Source: Roseibacillus sp.
GTDB taxonomy: Bacteria > Verrucomicrobiota > Verrucomicrobiae > Verrucomicrobiales > Akkermansiaceae
Assembly (NCBI GenBank): GCA_002723015.1
Contig: PBNG01000044.1
Location: 46,533-54,203, forward strand
Length of the DNA stretch: 7,671 bases
Direction: 5' to 3'
A program made the position numbers and the translations under genes. This document shows, piece by piece, positions 1 to 7,599 of this stretch; the first letter of the stretch is position 1, and each line of letters opens with the position of its first letter. The notes under the pieces were generated by a model that saw nothing but the letters and a program-made list of their open reading frames with translations, did not search any database and was not told where the DNA came from.

Positions 1-582
1 GGCGAGGTTCACCCTTCTTCCGGAGAGCTGTCTTGTGATGCGCTGGTAGTCGCCCTTCGGATCGTAACCAAAAAGGGATAGCATGAAACCGTCCTGTCCC
101 CGTGCAGCTCCATGGCAGGATCCTGTATTGCAACCCGCCGAGGTGAGGACTGGCATGACGTCGAGCTGGAAACTGATAGGCCGGGCTAAGGAGGCATCCC
201 GCACTTTTACTGGAATGGTCGCGGAGTGATTTCCCAAAGAGATGGTTAAGCTTGTTTCCCCATCTGCAAGCGGCTTCAGCAGGTTTTTCTCGAGGCTGGC
301 AATGGTAGGATGCTCGAGAGAAAAAAGGGACGAACCGGTGACATCGCGGGCCGTGGCGTCCTCATACTTCCCGATGACAACCATGCGGTGGAAATCAGCA
401 GCAGTCTCCAGCGAAACGGACTTGGGATACACCTCCAAGCCAACGAGCCCAGCGCTGAGGGACTTCATGTCCGGTCTGTCCACTTCCTCTGATCGCTCGC
501 GCACGGCTGTCTCTGCGTTCACCATGAGGGTGAGGACGAAGAAGCATGCAGATTGTGCGATGTGCGGTAGTCTGGGGGTCAT
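1..582 (-). CDS. Planctomycete-cytochrome/DUF1549-DUF1553-type secreted protein, N-terminal part (3' end outside window)
   Basis: The first 194 codons are present and the gene continues past the left edge. The ATG at 582-580 lies 9 nt after the stop of the upstream PPC gene, with only a weak CAGG ribosome site. Residues 1-23 look like a Sec signal peptide (hydrophobic stretch [10 protein letters not shown], probable cleavage after VNA). Residues about 46-130 resemble a BIG2-type bacterial Ig domain, including the typical '[10 protein letters not shown]' strand and a closing 'ATIPVKV'. Residues 143-175 read [15 protein letters not shown] followed by [16 protein letters not shown]. This is the start of the cytochrome-like segment found in PVC proteins that continue into DUF1549 and DUF1553. 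The motif is CX4CH (C151, C156, H157), not classical CXXCH, so covalent haem binding is not assured. The DUF1549/DUF1553 domains themselves are outside the window and are inferred from this N-terminal pattern. Probably periplasmic and co-transcribed with the two upstream genes; reaction unknown. Confidence 0.85.
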   Translation of the reverse strand, partial: MTPRLPHIAQSACFFVLTLMVNAETAVRERSEEVDRPDMKSLSAGLVGLEVYPKSVSLETAADFHRMVVIGKYEDATARDVTGSSLFSLEHPTIASLEKNLLKPLADGETSLTISLGNHSATIPVKVRDASLARPISFQLDVMPVLTSAGCNTGSCHGAARGQDGFMLSLFGYDPKGDYQRITRQLSGRRVNLA

Positions 583-591
583 AGGAGCCTG

Positions 592-3054
592 TCAATTTGC
601 ATTCTTACTTTGCTGGCGAAGGAGCTCGAGGCGGGAGAGGCGCTTCTTGACCGGCTTTGCTTCAGGAGACTTTTCAGGCTCTTTTTTGACAATTACCGGC
701 TCTTTTGGAGCAGGAGGCGGGGGGTCAATTCGAAGAACCCCTCCGCCCATGGCGGTTCCGCTGATGGGATGGCCATCCTGTGTGATGGTCACACTGCAGA
801 AAATATTCGAGGTCTTCCCTTTCTTGGCGTCCGCGCTCACGGTGAGGGGAAAGGTTACCTCCGTGGAGTCTTGCGTTATCGTCAGGGTCTCGGTGGTGAC
901 CCCGTGTGGTAGTCCATTCACCCGTATCTGGGCTTCTCCTTCAAATCCCCTCTGAACCGATAGTGTACACACCAGATCGGTATCCTGCCCGAGTTCGGTT
1001 GCTGCGAGTTCGATCATGCCCCCAACATATGGATCTGCGATCTCGATCGGCTGGAGTTTTGAAGAAACGATCAGAGGTCCTTTGCTGCAGGTGGCCTCGC
1101 CAGTGACAAAGACTCTCCATTTGGCCACCGTTGCGCTTCCATTAGCGTTGATCCCCATAGTGACTTCATTCTTTCCCTTCGGAATAGTCACGCTGGAGGG
1201 CGCACTGACCCCCGGTGGACGCCAGGGCAGGGTAACCTGAATCGCATCTTCAAATCCAGGTTGGCGCTTTGCTTCTATCTTCAGGCTCATTACCCCGTTT
1301 TTCACGAGCGGGACAGGGGGAATAAAGAGGCTTAATTCGAAGGGAGCTTCCTCGATCACAGCGATGGAGATTCGGTCATCATGGTAGCTGTGAAACGTCC
1401 CGGCATTGTTGACCTCGATGTGGTGTATACTCTCGTTGAAAGGACCCGTCAGGCCACTTTCCGGATCCTCCACGCAAAGTCTGTGGAGCCCACCAGCAAT
1501 CTCAGCGTCCGGGGAAGCCTCAAAGATCACAGGCATGGTATTAATGCTCCGGGGCGCAAGATCCCGGTCGATAGCAATGCCGGAAGGAAGGCTTTGTGCT
1601 TTCAGGGACAGATCGCAACCAATATTGCTGCGGCTCAGATTTACTACTCGACCTACGCGGTTGCCGCGGGGAACGCAGATCATCTTCCATTTCTGGCTGT
1701 TGTTGCGGCTCCCGTAGGGAAGAGTGGCCGACAGCGTGGGACTTCGTTCGGTGATCTCGATCCGGTAGGTATAATCCGGTCCGCTGTTGTAAAGTTGGTC
1801 CCTTATGTTGATGTTGTAGGTGCCATCTTCCGGAATCTCAAAATCGAGACGACTATCGGGATCCCCGTTACCCGCATCATCGTTGTTCCCGATCTGTTTG
1901 GATTCGCCTTCCTTCCGGACAATGATGTAGGGATCGAGAGGAGAGCGGAGTTGTCGGGCAAAGACCCGAGCACGAAGTTTCTGACCCTTTTTTCCCGTAA
2001 AGCGGAACCAGTCCTTATCCTCCTTCTTGGAAAGAATTCCATGAAAAGCAACTGGGGCCGGAGGAACGTCGGATGGAGAGGCCTGCTTGCTACCCTCGTT
2101 TGGTTCGGTCTCGTTATGGAAGGGCAAGGAACTGATTCGGATTGGTAGACCCGAGGGTGAATGCCACTCGCCATCCTTGATGAATGCACGGAAACCGGTC
2201 TTCGCGTCCGGAATATCGATTTGACCGAGAAGGTCGCCGGCAGGATCTCCTACAAAAGTGAAATCGTGCGATTCGCCCGGCCTCGCACCGGGAGGATAAA
2301 TCGCAGTTGGTCGGGGGAATTCACCCACGTGGAGGCGGTACTGGCAGGCACCCGTACCCTGATAGGAGGACTCACGGACGAGAATGGTATAGGGTCCGTC
2401 CTCGGGGATGATTATGGAGGTCGCACAATCCCTGAAAAGAAGGGCTGTATCGTCGCTCGACGCCAGTTCGAATCGATCTTTGTTCAGAATGGCCACGTAA
2501 GGGTCGAAAAGAGTCCTGCCAAGCCGCATCCCCTCGACTTCTACGGAAAGTCGTTGGCCCTTACGGCACTGAACGAGGTAGTAATCTGCGTCCTCCTTGT
2601 CGGCCACTCCCTGAACAGTCTGATTGATCTCGATTTTCTGAGGGCTGTCAAAATTGCTGTTGAGGTCCGCGGTTCGCTCCTTGTTGCGCTTTTCCATCAC
2701 CGTCGGGTATTCCCCAACCCAGAAACTTCTCTGGTAACTCACCCCTCCCTTGCATCGAAGCCGTAGGAGGTGCTCTCCCAGCGGGGCATCGGGAGCGATC
2801 GATATCGTGGCTTGAACGGACTTGTGCTCGTCGCCGGCCTTCTCAAGCTTGGTCACCGTGATTCCCTCCTGATAGAAGATGATCTCTTCAGGTTCGTAGA
2901 GACGATCCCCGTTGAGACGAATTGTCATCTCTGTACCACGCTGTCCTCCACGCGGTTGAACAGTCCCGAGAACGGGAGTGAAAGCCATTGCCGGAAGCGC
3001 GAGCTGCAGGAAGATCAGAAACCAGGGGAGGGATCCAGAAGTAATAGTGGTCAT
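592..3054 (-). CDS. Secreted protein with two pre-peptidase C-terminal (PPC) domains
   Basis: A protein of 820 residues. The ATG at 3054 is the only start codon in frame after an upstream stop (TGA at 3078-3076), and it begins a clear Sec signal peptide (PWFLIFLQLALPAMA, cleavage near residue 24). Residues 25-115 look like a TIG/Ig-like beta domain. A first PPC-like domain spans about 137-243 (DADYYLVQCRKGQRL, FDPYVAIL, SSDDT, IIPEDGPYTILVRE). A second spans about 335-435 (DKDWFRFTGKKGQKL, LDPYIIV, NNDDAG, EIPEDGTYNINIRD). Both show the family pattern in which an acidic pair precedes an aromatic strand and a KGQ turn. Residues 440-775 are beta-rich, probably further Ig-like modules. A proline/lysine-rich linker (778-803) leads to a basic tail, KRLSRLELLRQQ. 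No protease or other catalytic motif is visible, so a binding or scaffold role is inferred. PPC proteins next to DUF1501 and DUF1549/1553 genes are typical of PVC genomes. Lies 104 nt after DUF1501 and 9 nt before the cytochrome-like gene. Confidence 0.9.
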   Translation of the reverse strand: MTTITSGSLPWFLIFLQLALPAMAFTPVLGTVQPRGGQRGTEMTIRLNGDRLYEPEEIIFYQEGITVTKLEKAGDEHKSVQATISIAPDAPLGEHLLRLRCKGGVSYQRSFWVGEYPTVMEKRNKERTADLNSNFDSPQKIEINQTVQGVADKEDADYYLVQCRKGQRLSVEVEGMRLGRTLFDPYVAILNKDRFELASSDDTALLFRDCATSIIIPEDGPYTILVRESSYQGTGACQYRLHVGEFPRPTAIYPPGARPGESHDFTFVGDPAGDLLGQIDIPDAKTGFRAFIKDGEWHSPSGLPIRISSLPFHNETEPNEGSKQASPSDVPPAPVAFHGILSKKEDKDWFRFTGKKGQKLRARVFARQLRSPLDPYIIVRKEGESKQIGNNDDAGNGDPDSRLDFEIPEDGTYNINIRDQLYNSGPDYTYRIEITERSPTLSATLPYGSRNNSQKWKMICVPRGNRVGRVVNLSRSNIGCDLSLKAQSLPSGIAIDRDLAPRSINTMPVIFEASPDAEIAGGLHRLCVEDPESGLTGPFNESIHHIEVNNAGTFHSYHDDRISIAVIEEAPFELSLFIPPVPLVKNGVMSLKIEAKRQPGFEDAIQVTLPWRPPGVSAPSSVTIPKGKNEVTMGINANGSATVAKWRVFVTGEATCSKGPLIVSSKLQPIEIADPYVGGMIELAATELGQDTDLVCTLSVQRGFEGEAQIRVNGLPHGVTTETLTITQDSTEVTFPLTVSADAKKGKTSNIFCSVTITQDGHPISGTAMGGGVLRIDPPPPAPKEPVIVKKEPEKSPEAKPVKKRLSRLELLRQQSKNAN

Positions 3055-3158
3055 GGGCGTGAAAGATAGTCGCGATCAGCTCTCATTGGGGAAGAAGGTG
3101 TCGAAACTGATTTCAGGCTTGCTGAAGCAGTTCTCATCCAGGATGGCGGAGCTCACTC

Positions 3159-4493
3159 TCACGCTTTCTTGTCCAGAATTTCATCGAGAACCCGGCCTCC
3201 ATCAACTATCTCCATGGGCCTGTCTCCGGGCGCCATCAGCTCCTTGTCGCCGGTAATGCCCAGCTGGTTGTAGACGGTCTGCGCGAGATCCTCCACGCTC
3301 ACGCGGTCTTCCTCGGGCTCTCCACCGAGGGCATCCGATGACCCATGAATGAGGCCGCGCTTTGCGCCGCCTCCTGCCACCATTACTGAAAAAACCCGGG
3401 GCCAATGGTCTCTTCCGGCATTACTGTTGATCTTTGGTGTCCGACCGAATTCAGAGGTAAGGAGAACCATTGTGGAGTCCAGCAGGCCCCTTTCATCAAG
3501 GTCGCTGATCAGGGTTGCGATCGCCTTGTCGACCGGAGGAAGATTGTTCTCTATCGCTCCCTTGATATTATCATGGTGGTCCCATCCTCCTGCCGTCATC
3601 GAGACGAAACGGACCCCTGCCTCCACCAGTCTGCGGGCGAGGAGCATCCGCTGACCAGGGGCGTTGACGCCGTAGCGCTCTTTTACTTTCTGATCTTCGG
3701 CTTCCAGATTGAAAGCCTCCCGCGCCTTCTGAGACGAAATCATCGCATAGGCATGCTGATAGAAGGCATCCATGGAGGCGAGGGCGTCGGATTCCTCGAG
3801 AGACTTGAAGTGATAATCAACTGTCTCAAGAAGGGACCGACGTCTCGAAAAGCGTTTCTCGTCAACGCCTGTGGGTAGTGCAAGGTCCCGCACCTTGAAA
3901 TTCTTATTTGCCGGGTCGTTGCCCAGCGCAAAGGGCCCGTAGGCCGAAGAGAGGTATCCCGAGTTCGCAAACGTGTTCGGGACGCTAGGGATACAGACGT
4001 ATGGGGGAAGATTGTTGCGAGGGCCTAATTCGTGGGAAATGACCGATCCTATTGAGGGATATTCAATTGCTGGAGAGGGACGGTAGCCCGTAAACATGTT
4101 ATGGGTTCCTCGCTCATGAGCTGCCTCACCGTGCGCCATCGAGCGTATCACGGTGATTTTATCTGCGACTTTAGCAAGCTGCTGGAGGTGCTGGCTGAAA
4201 CGTTCGCCCTTGATAGCCGTGTTCACGGTTCCCAGAGGCCCCCGGTATTCCGTCGGTGCCAGATATTTTGGGTCGAAGGTCTCCTGATGGGCTGCTCCAC
4301 CCGGGAGGAAGATGTTAATGACCGATTTTGCGACGCCCTCTTTAGTTTCGTAAAATTTCTGGGCTCCTTGAGCCTCCATTTTAAGAAGCTGGGGGAGCGT
4401 GAGGCCCAAGCTTCCAAGCATTCCAACGTAGAGAAATTCACGTCGCGAGTAGTCTTGGGCTAATGGGTTTCCCGGACACTGTAATTTTTTCAT
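3159..4493 (-). CDS. DUF1501 family protein with twin-arginine signal
   Basis: A protein of 444 residues, a normal length for DUF1501. A twin-arginine signal is visible at residues 16-20 (SRREF), followed by a hydrophobic segment (LYVGMLGSLGLTLPQLL), so Tat export is predicted. The family belongs to the alkaline phosphatase/sulfatase-like fold. Conserved blocks include INIFLPGGAAHQETFDPK (59-76), RGTHNMFTGY (128-137), GGWDHHDN (302-309), TSEFGRTPKIN (346-356) and GRDHWP (360-365); the His/Asp residues of the WDHHDN and GRDHWP blocks are likely metal ligands by analogy with that superfamily. The end (VDGGRVLDEIL) is also typical, so the protein looks complete. The substrate and reaction of DUF1501 proteins are not established. 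The ATG at 4493 is preceded by GGAG with a 9-nt spacer, which supports this start. First gene of the minus-strand run, so it probably sits next to the operon promoter. Confidence 0.93.
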   Translation of the reverse strand: MKKLQCPGNPLAQDYSRREFLYVGMLGSLGLTLPQLLKMEAQGAQKFYETKEGVAKSVINIFLPGGAAHQETFDPKYLAPTEYRGPLGTVNTAIKGERFSQHLQQLAKVADKITVIRSMAHGEAAHERGTHNMFTGYRPSPAIEYPSIGSVISHELGPRNNLPPYVCIPSVPNTFANSGYLSSAYGPFALGNDPANKNFKVRDLALPTGVDEKRFSRRRSLLETVDYHFKSLEESDALASMDAFYQHAYAMISSQKAREAFNLEAEDQKVKERYGVNAPGQRMLLARRLVEAGVRFVSMTAGGWDHHDNIKGAIENNLPPVDKAIATLISDLDERGLLDSTMVLLTSEFGRTPKINSNAGRDHWPRVFSVMVAGGGAKRGLIHGSSDALGGEPEEDRVSVEDLAQTVYNQLGITGDKELMAPGDRPMEIVDGGRVLDEILDKKA

Positions 4494-4502
4494 GGTTCTT
4501 AT

Positions 4503-4506
4503 CTCC
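4503..4506 (-). promoter_or_regulatory. Ribosome binding site of the DUF1501 gene
   Basis: On the minus strand GGAG stands 9 nt before the ATG at 4493-4491. It is the best anti-Shine-Dalgarno match in the leader and supports the start that gives the twin-arginine signal at residues 16-20. Confidence 0.5.
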
Positions 4507-4639
4507 AGAGGATGTTAAATTTTCCGAAAGATTAATTCCAAGATCAACCATTTTCAGGGGCTATTATCAGGATTTTACGGTGTTGAAGGCTCTTGCCTTT
4601 CATCAGTTTCCTCCGGTTGGCATGCCTGGTGGCCGCATC

Positions 4640-4643
4640 AGGA
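4640..4643 (+). promoter_or_regulatory. Ribosome binding site of the kinase-like gene
   Basis: AGGA stands 6 nt before the ATG at 4650. It decides the start: a longer reading frame could begin at TTG 4593, but that would put 19 hydrophobic or basic residues before the kinase fold. The ATG begins directly at MSLPEIPGYRIE, the usual lead-in to the first kinase beta strand. Confidence 0.55.
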
Positions 4644-4649
4644 CGTAAA

Positions 4650-7247
4650 ATGAGCCTCCCCGAAATCCCAGGATACCGGATCGAAACCCTGATCGGCAAG
4701 GGCGCGTGCGGGACAGTTTACACCGCACGGCACGATTCGGGTAACGAGGCGGTGGTAAAGCTCCTGAATCCGAAGTCCGTCAATGCTGAGTTGCTTGCCA
4801 ACCGGGTCAACCGACTCTACAGCGGCACTGCTCCGAAGGCTGCTGTTCCCCTGATTGCGCATTCGCTTGAAAGAGAACCGTATTTGCTCATCTGCGGTCT
4901 CATGGCGGACCGGATGCCCCAGGGCGTTACGGAACGGTTTATTCCCCGGACCTTGCAGCTTCAGCTTGGTGACTACCTTGGTAACAGAAGCTCATGGATG
5001 CTTATCCGGCGCCTCGCACAGGTCCTTGCTGATTTTCATCGACGTCGGGTAGCCCACGGTAATCTCAAGCCGGGAAACATCTTTCTCGATTCGGACAATG
5101 GGGTTCTCCTGTCGGATTATACTCAGGGCTTGATGCCGGGGCTTGAGGAACTGGCGTATACGGATGCCCTTCTCTATGCTCCTCCGGAGCAATTGATGAA
5201 TCCCGAGGGATACCTTGAGGGTGCTGGTTATGGATGGGACGTCTATGCCTTCGGATCCCTGGCCTACCGCTTGCTCACGGGGATTTTTCCTCGCTGCAAT
5301 GATACGTTCGAGCATGTTGCTCCATTGGCGGGTGAACAGCGAAGGAGAGGGGTGGAGGCGGATTGTGAGCGAATGGCGCAAAAGCTTGAGGCGTCTCGAG
5401 TCGCAAAGTGGAAAGGGGTAGCGCCCACCAGAGAAGAAGAGGAGGGGCGACACGTTATCGAACGATGCCTTCAGCTCGATCCGTGGAAACGGTATGGTGA
5501 CATGCGTGAGGTGCTCAGGGATCTGGAGAGTATCGCCAGCTCGCGTCAGCAGCGATTGTCAGCAGAAGCAGACGGACAGCGTGTCAAGGTTGTCGAGCGG
5601 AGGCAAAAAAGCTGGCAGGCGGCTACGGGTGTTGGGATCGCAGCCTGCGTAACATTGGGGGCGGCATTGATTCATAAGATTTCCCAGCAGGAAGATCCCG
5701 AGCCCAAGGTGGTCGAGGTGGAGGTGGTCAAGGAGGTGGAGGTTGCAACCGAGGTCGGCGCCGGAGAGTTGGAGGAACAGCGCCAGAAGTTCCTCGATAT
5801 GCTGGCGGATCGCAATGAGCTGGAACAGGCCAACGATGCACAGACGGCGGCTGTTCACGCGATGGCAAATGATCTCATGGAGGCCCATAAGCTGAGTGAT
5901 CAGCTTTTGTCGTGGTCACTCGAGCGTGGATCGGAACATCTTCCAACTCTTGAGGGGAGGGCAGGGCGACTGTCGCTGCTTGAGGAGAAGTTGGAGCGGC
6001 AACTTGAAGTTGTGGAAGAACTGCCGGAAGAGCTCCGTAAAAATGCGTGGCGGCTCAAGCTTGCTCTTGCGGAGGTAGCGCTCGCTGGAGACAAGCCCAA
6101 GTTGGCGAGGGAAAAGATGCAGGAGGTCCTGGGCGAGGCTGCTGTCACCGACGAAGATGTGCAGAGGCGACTTGCGCGGACGAGGGTCATGGTGTGTCTG
6201 CTGGGCTCCGAGGATTCGGCGACGGAGGTGACTCCGGTAGAGCTAGCAGAAACGGCAAATGCTCTTTCTTCTCTACCTGAAAACGAGCGTCAGACCCGGC
6301 GGTTACAGTCAGCATTACGAATCGCAGAAGCTCGCATGCAGTTTCGTAATGGCGATAACACGAGTGCGCTCAAAACGTATCGCGATGCCTTTGCGGAAAT
6401 GAGTAAGCTCTGTGAGGAGCAACCTTCGTTGTCGGCACTCCGTTTGTGGCGGGCGCGCGGGTATACCTCTGCAGCTCAGGCAGCAACCGGTGCTGGCGAG
6501 GTGGATGCGGCCATTCTGCTCCGAGAGCAGGCTGCCGTTGAATTGATGGAGCTGCTTGAGACGCAACCTGATCGGGCCGATGTCCAGGTTGACCTTTCCT
6601 CGGCACTGGCAGCGATCGCTCAGTCCGCGCTGGAGGAAGGCGAGCTGGATCGGGCCGGAGATCTTGCAGCCCGTTCGCTTGAGTTGCTCGAGACCGCCGT
6701 CTCCAACCCCGAGGAGAGAGCGGGCGCTCTCAATCAGCTCGCTTCGCTGAAGAGTGTTCTGGCGGCATGCCGGGCAGGGACTGGTCATCCCAAGGAGGCC
6801 CTACGTCTTGTCAGGGAAGGGCAGGCCCATGCGGAGGCTTCGCTGGTCAGGGATTCCCGGAACTCCTCAACCCGGTTTCGTCTTGGTATACTGGCGTGGC
6901 AGCAATGTGGATTACTCTCGGCAGAAGGAAAGCATACGGAAGCTCTGCAGCTCGGGGCAAAGGCGCGACAGACCTTCATTGATCTGATTGCACAGAAGGT
7001 GGACTTTCCCACCCAGCGAGAGATCAAGCGGTCCCTTGCTTACCTCACTGGTGACCTGGGGAGAGCCGCTCAGGACGCAAGGCAGGAGGACGACGCAGTG
7101 AATTATCTCCAGGAATCGGTCTCCATCTGGGAAGATTTGATGCAAGAAGAGTCTGATAATGACGAATTTCGTGAGCAGCACCGCTGGACGGCCCAGGGTC
7201 TTCGGGAGTTGGGCGTCGTAACGTCTCTGCCACAGAAAAAGCGCTAG
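4650..7247 (+). CDS. Membrane-anchored Ser/Thr kinase-like protein (probable pseudokinase) with extracytoplasmic helical repeats
   Basis: A protein of 865 residues from the ATG at 4650. Residues 8-295 form a Hanks-type kinase fold: glycine loop GKGACGTVY (16-24), ATP-site lysine in EAVVKLL (K37), a likely helix-C glutamate (E47), APPE (177-180), DVYAFG (197-202) and the late arginine in PWKRY (R281). The catalytic loop reads AHGNLKPGN, so the catalytic Asp of HRD is Asn138, while K140 and N143 are kept. The DFG motif is DYT (156-158), with the metal-binding Asp kept. ATP binding is plausible but phosphotransfer is doubtful. One membrane helix follows (about 324-341). Next comes a Val/Glu-rich stalk (about 352-370) and a helical, coiled-coil-prone region. 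From about 480 to 860 there are Ala/Leu-rich helix pairs resembling TPRs (for example ALEEGELDRAGDLAARSLEL). With the kinase domain inside, this region lies outside the cytoplasm and may sense a signal or bind a partner. Divergent from the DUF1501 operon. Confidence 0.9.
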   Translation: MSLPEIPGYRIETLIGKGACGTVYTARHDSGNEAVVKLLNPKSVNAELLANRVNRLYSGTAPKAAVPLIAHSLEREPYLLICGLMADRMPQGVTERFIPRTLQLQLGDYLGNRSSWMLIRRLAQVLADFHRRRVAHGNLKPGNIFLDSDNGVLLSDYTQGLMPGLEELAYTDALLYAPPEQLMNPEGYLEGAGYGWDVYAFGSLAYRLLTGIFPRCNDTFEHVAPLAGEQRRRGVEADCERMAQKLEASRVAKWKGVAPTREEEEGRHVIERCLQLDPWKRYGDMREVLRDLESIASSRQQRLSAEADGQRVKVVERRQKSWQAATGVGIAACVTLGAALIHKISQQEDPEPKVVEVEVVKEVEVATEVGAGELEEQRQKFLDMLADRNELEQANDAQTAAVHAMANDLMEAHKLSDQLLSWSLERGSEHLPTLEGRAGRLSLLEEKLERQLEVVEELPEELRKNAWRLKLALAEVALAGDKPKLAREKMQEVLGEAAVTDEDVQRRLARTRVMVCLLGSEDSATEVTPVELAETANALSSLPENERQTRRLQSALRIAEARMQFRNGDNTSALKTYRDAFAEMSKLCEEQPSLSALRLWRARGYTSAAQAATGAGEVDAAILLREQAAVELMELLETQPDRADVQVDLSSALAAIAQSALEEGELDRAGDLAARSLELLETAVSNPEERAGALNQLASLKSVLAACRAGTGHPKEALRLVREGQAHAEASLVRDSRNSSTRFRLGILAWQQCGLLSAEGKHTEALQLGAKARQTFIDLIAQKVDFPTQREIKRSLAYLTGDLGRAAQDARQEDDAVNYLQESVSIWEDLMQEESDNDEFREQHRWTAQGLRELGVVTSLPQKKR

Positions 7248-7599
7248 AGAGGCTCTTCGGTTGGCGCTGCCTTCCCCGATGCCCGGGATCTCCTCTGTGT
7301 CTGCCGGTAGAGCAGGATAGCACACAGTTGCCCTCCAGTCTAACCGTGCAATCGGATGATGCCGTGCAGATTCGGGCGAACCCCGGGACGGGACTATCGT
7401 CTGCTCGACTCATATCTTTGGTAGCGATCCCTTTCGGATACAATGTTTGATACAATCATCAGTCACCCGGGTGTTTCGGATGGTGAGGCCACGGAAGATT
7501 TGCGATTCCCTCGTCAGAGGCTCTGGTGTCACGCAATCCCTGCTAACAGAGGGACGGTGTGCTCCTGAGGTTCTTGAGTTCAGCATGCGTTAAATTTGT
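7248..7599. other. Intergenic region without a recognised gene
   Basis: These 352 bases lie between the kinase-like stop codon and the octamer array. Reading frames are short or are tails of frames antiparallel to the kinase gene, and none shows a recognisable domain. I see no tRNA, no terminator with a T tract and no transposon end. The only local structures are a 12-nt-period direct repeat of GATACAAT (7437-7456) and a weak stem around the kinase stop codon (AGCGC 7240-7244 with GCGCT 7264-7268). Confidence 0.6.
7437..7456. repeat. Short direct repeat GATACAAT x2
   Basis: GATACAAT occurs at 7437-7444 and again at 7449-7456, separated by 4 nt (period 12, near one helical turn). It could be a small protein-binding site, or TACAAT could act as a -10 box, but no matching -35 element is visible. 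Chance is a real alternative. Confidence 0.3.

Larger units (their letters stand above)
4494..4649. promoter_or_regulatory. Divergent intergenic region between the export operon and the kinase-like gene
   Basis: This 156-nt gap separates two divergently transcribed genes, so it must hold or overlap the promoters for both unless they are read from elsewhere. The part from about 4511 to 4580 is clearly richer in A and T than the flanking coding DNA. TATTAT at 4562-4567 (plus strand) and the overlapping GATAAT at 4568-4563 (minus strand) resemble sigma-70 -10 boxes, but no good -35 hexamer lies at the usual distance from either, so I do not assign an exact promoter. I see no convincing inverted-repeat operator. 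That both promoters lie here is inferred from gene orientation. Confidence 0.5.

Noticed and set aside
242..955. Plus-strand open frame of 237 codons
   Set aside because: It lies antisense to the cytochrome-like and PPC genes, spans their junction, has no recognisable domain and is Ser/Arg-rich as expected of a shadow frame.
1381..2148. Plus-strand open frame of 255 codons
   Set aside because: Entirely antisense to the PPC gene, whose minus-strand product has a signal peptide and two recognisable domains.
4593..4649. Extension of the kinase-like gene to TTG 4593
   Set aside because: It would add 19 residues before the kinase fold; the ATG at 4650 has AGGA at a good distance and begins at the expected place.
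7240..7268. Stem AGCGC/GCGCT around the kinase stop codon as a terminator
   Set aside because: Only 5 bp with a long loop, overlaps the coding end and has no following T tract.
7045..7455. Minus-strand open frame of 136 codons
   Set aside because: More than half is antisense to the kinase-like gene; no domain, signal or ribosome site supports it.
7338..7595. GTCTAAC (7338 region) and GTTAAAT (7590 region) as ends of an integron attC site
   Set aside because: They match the core consensus by chance but are about 250 nt apart, longer than typical attC sites, and there is no folded inner pair or cassette gene.
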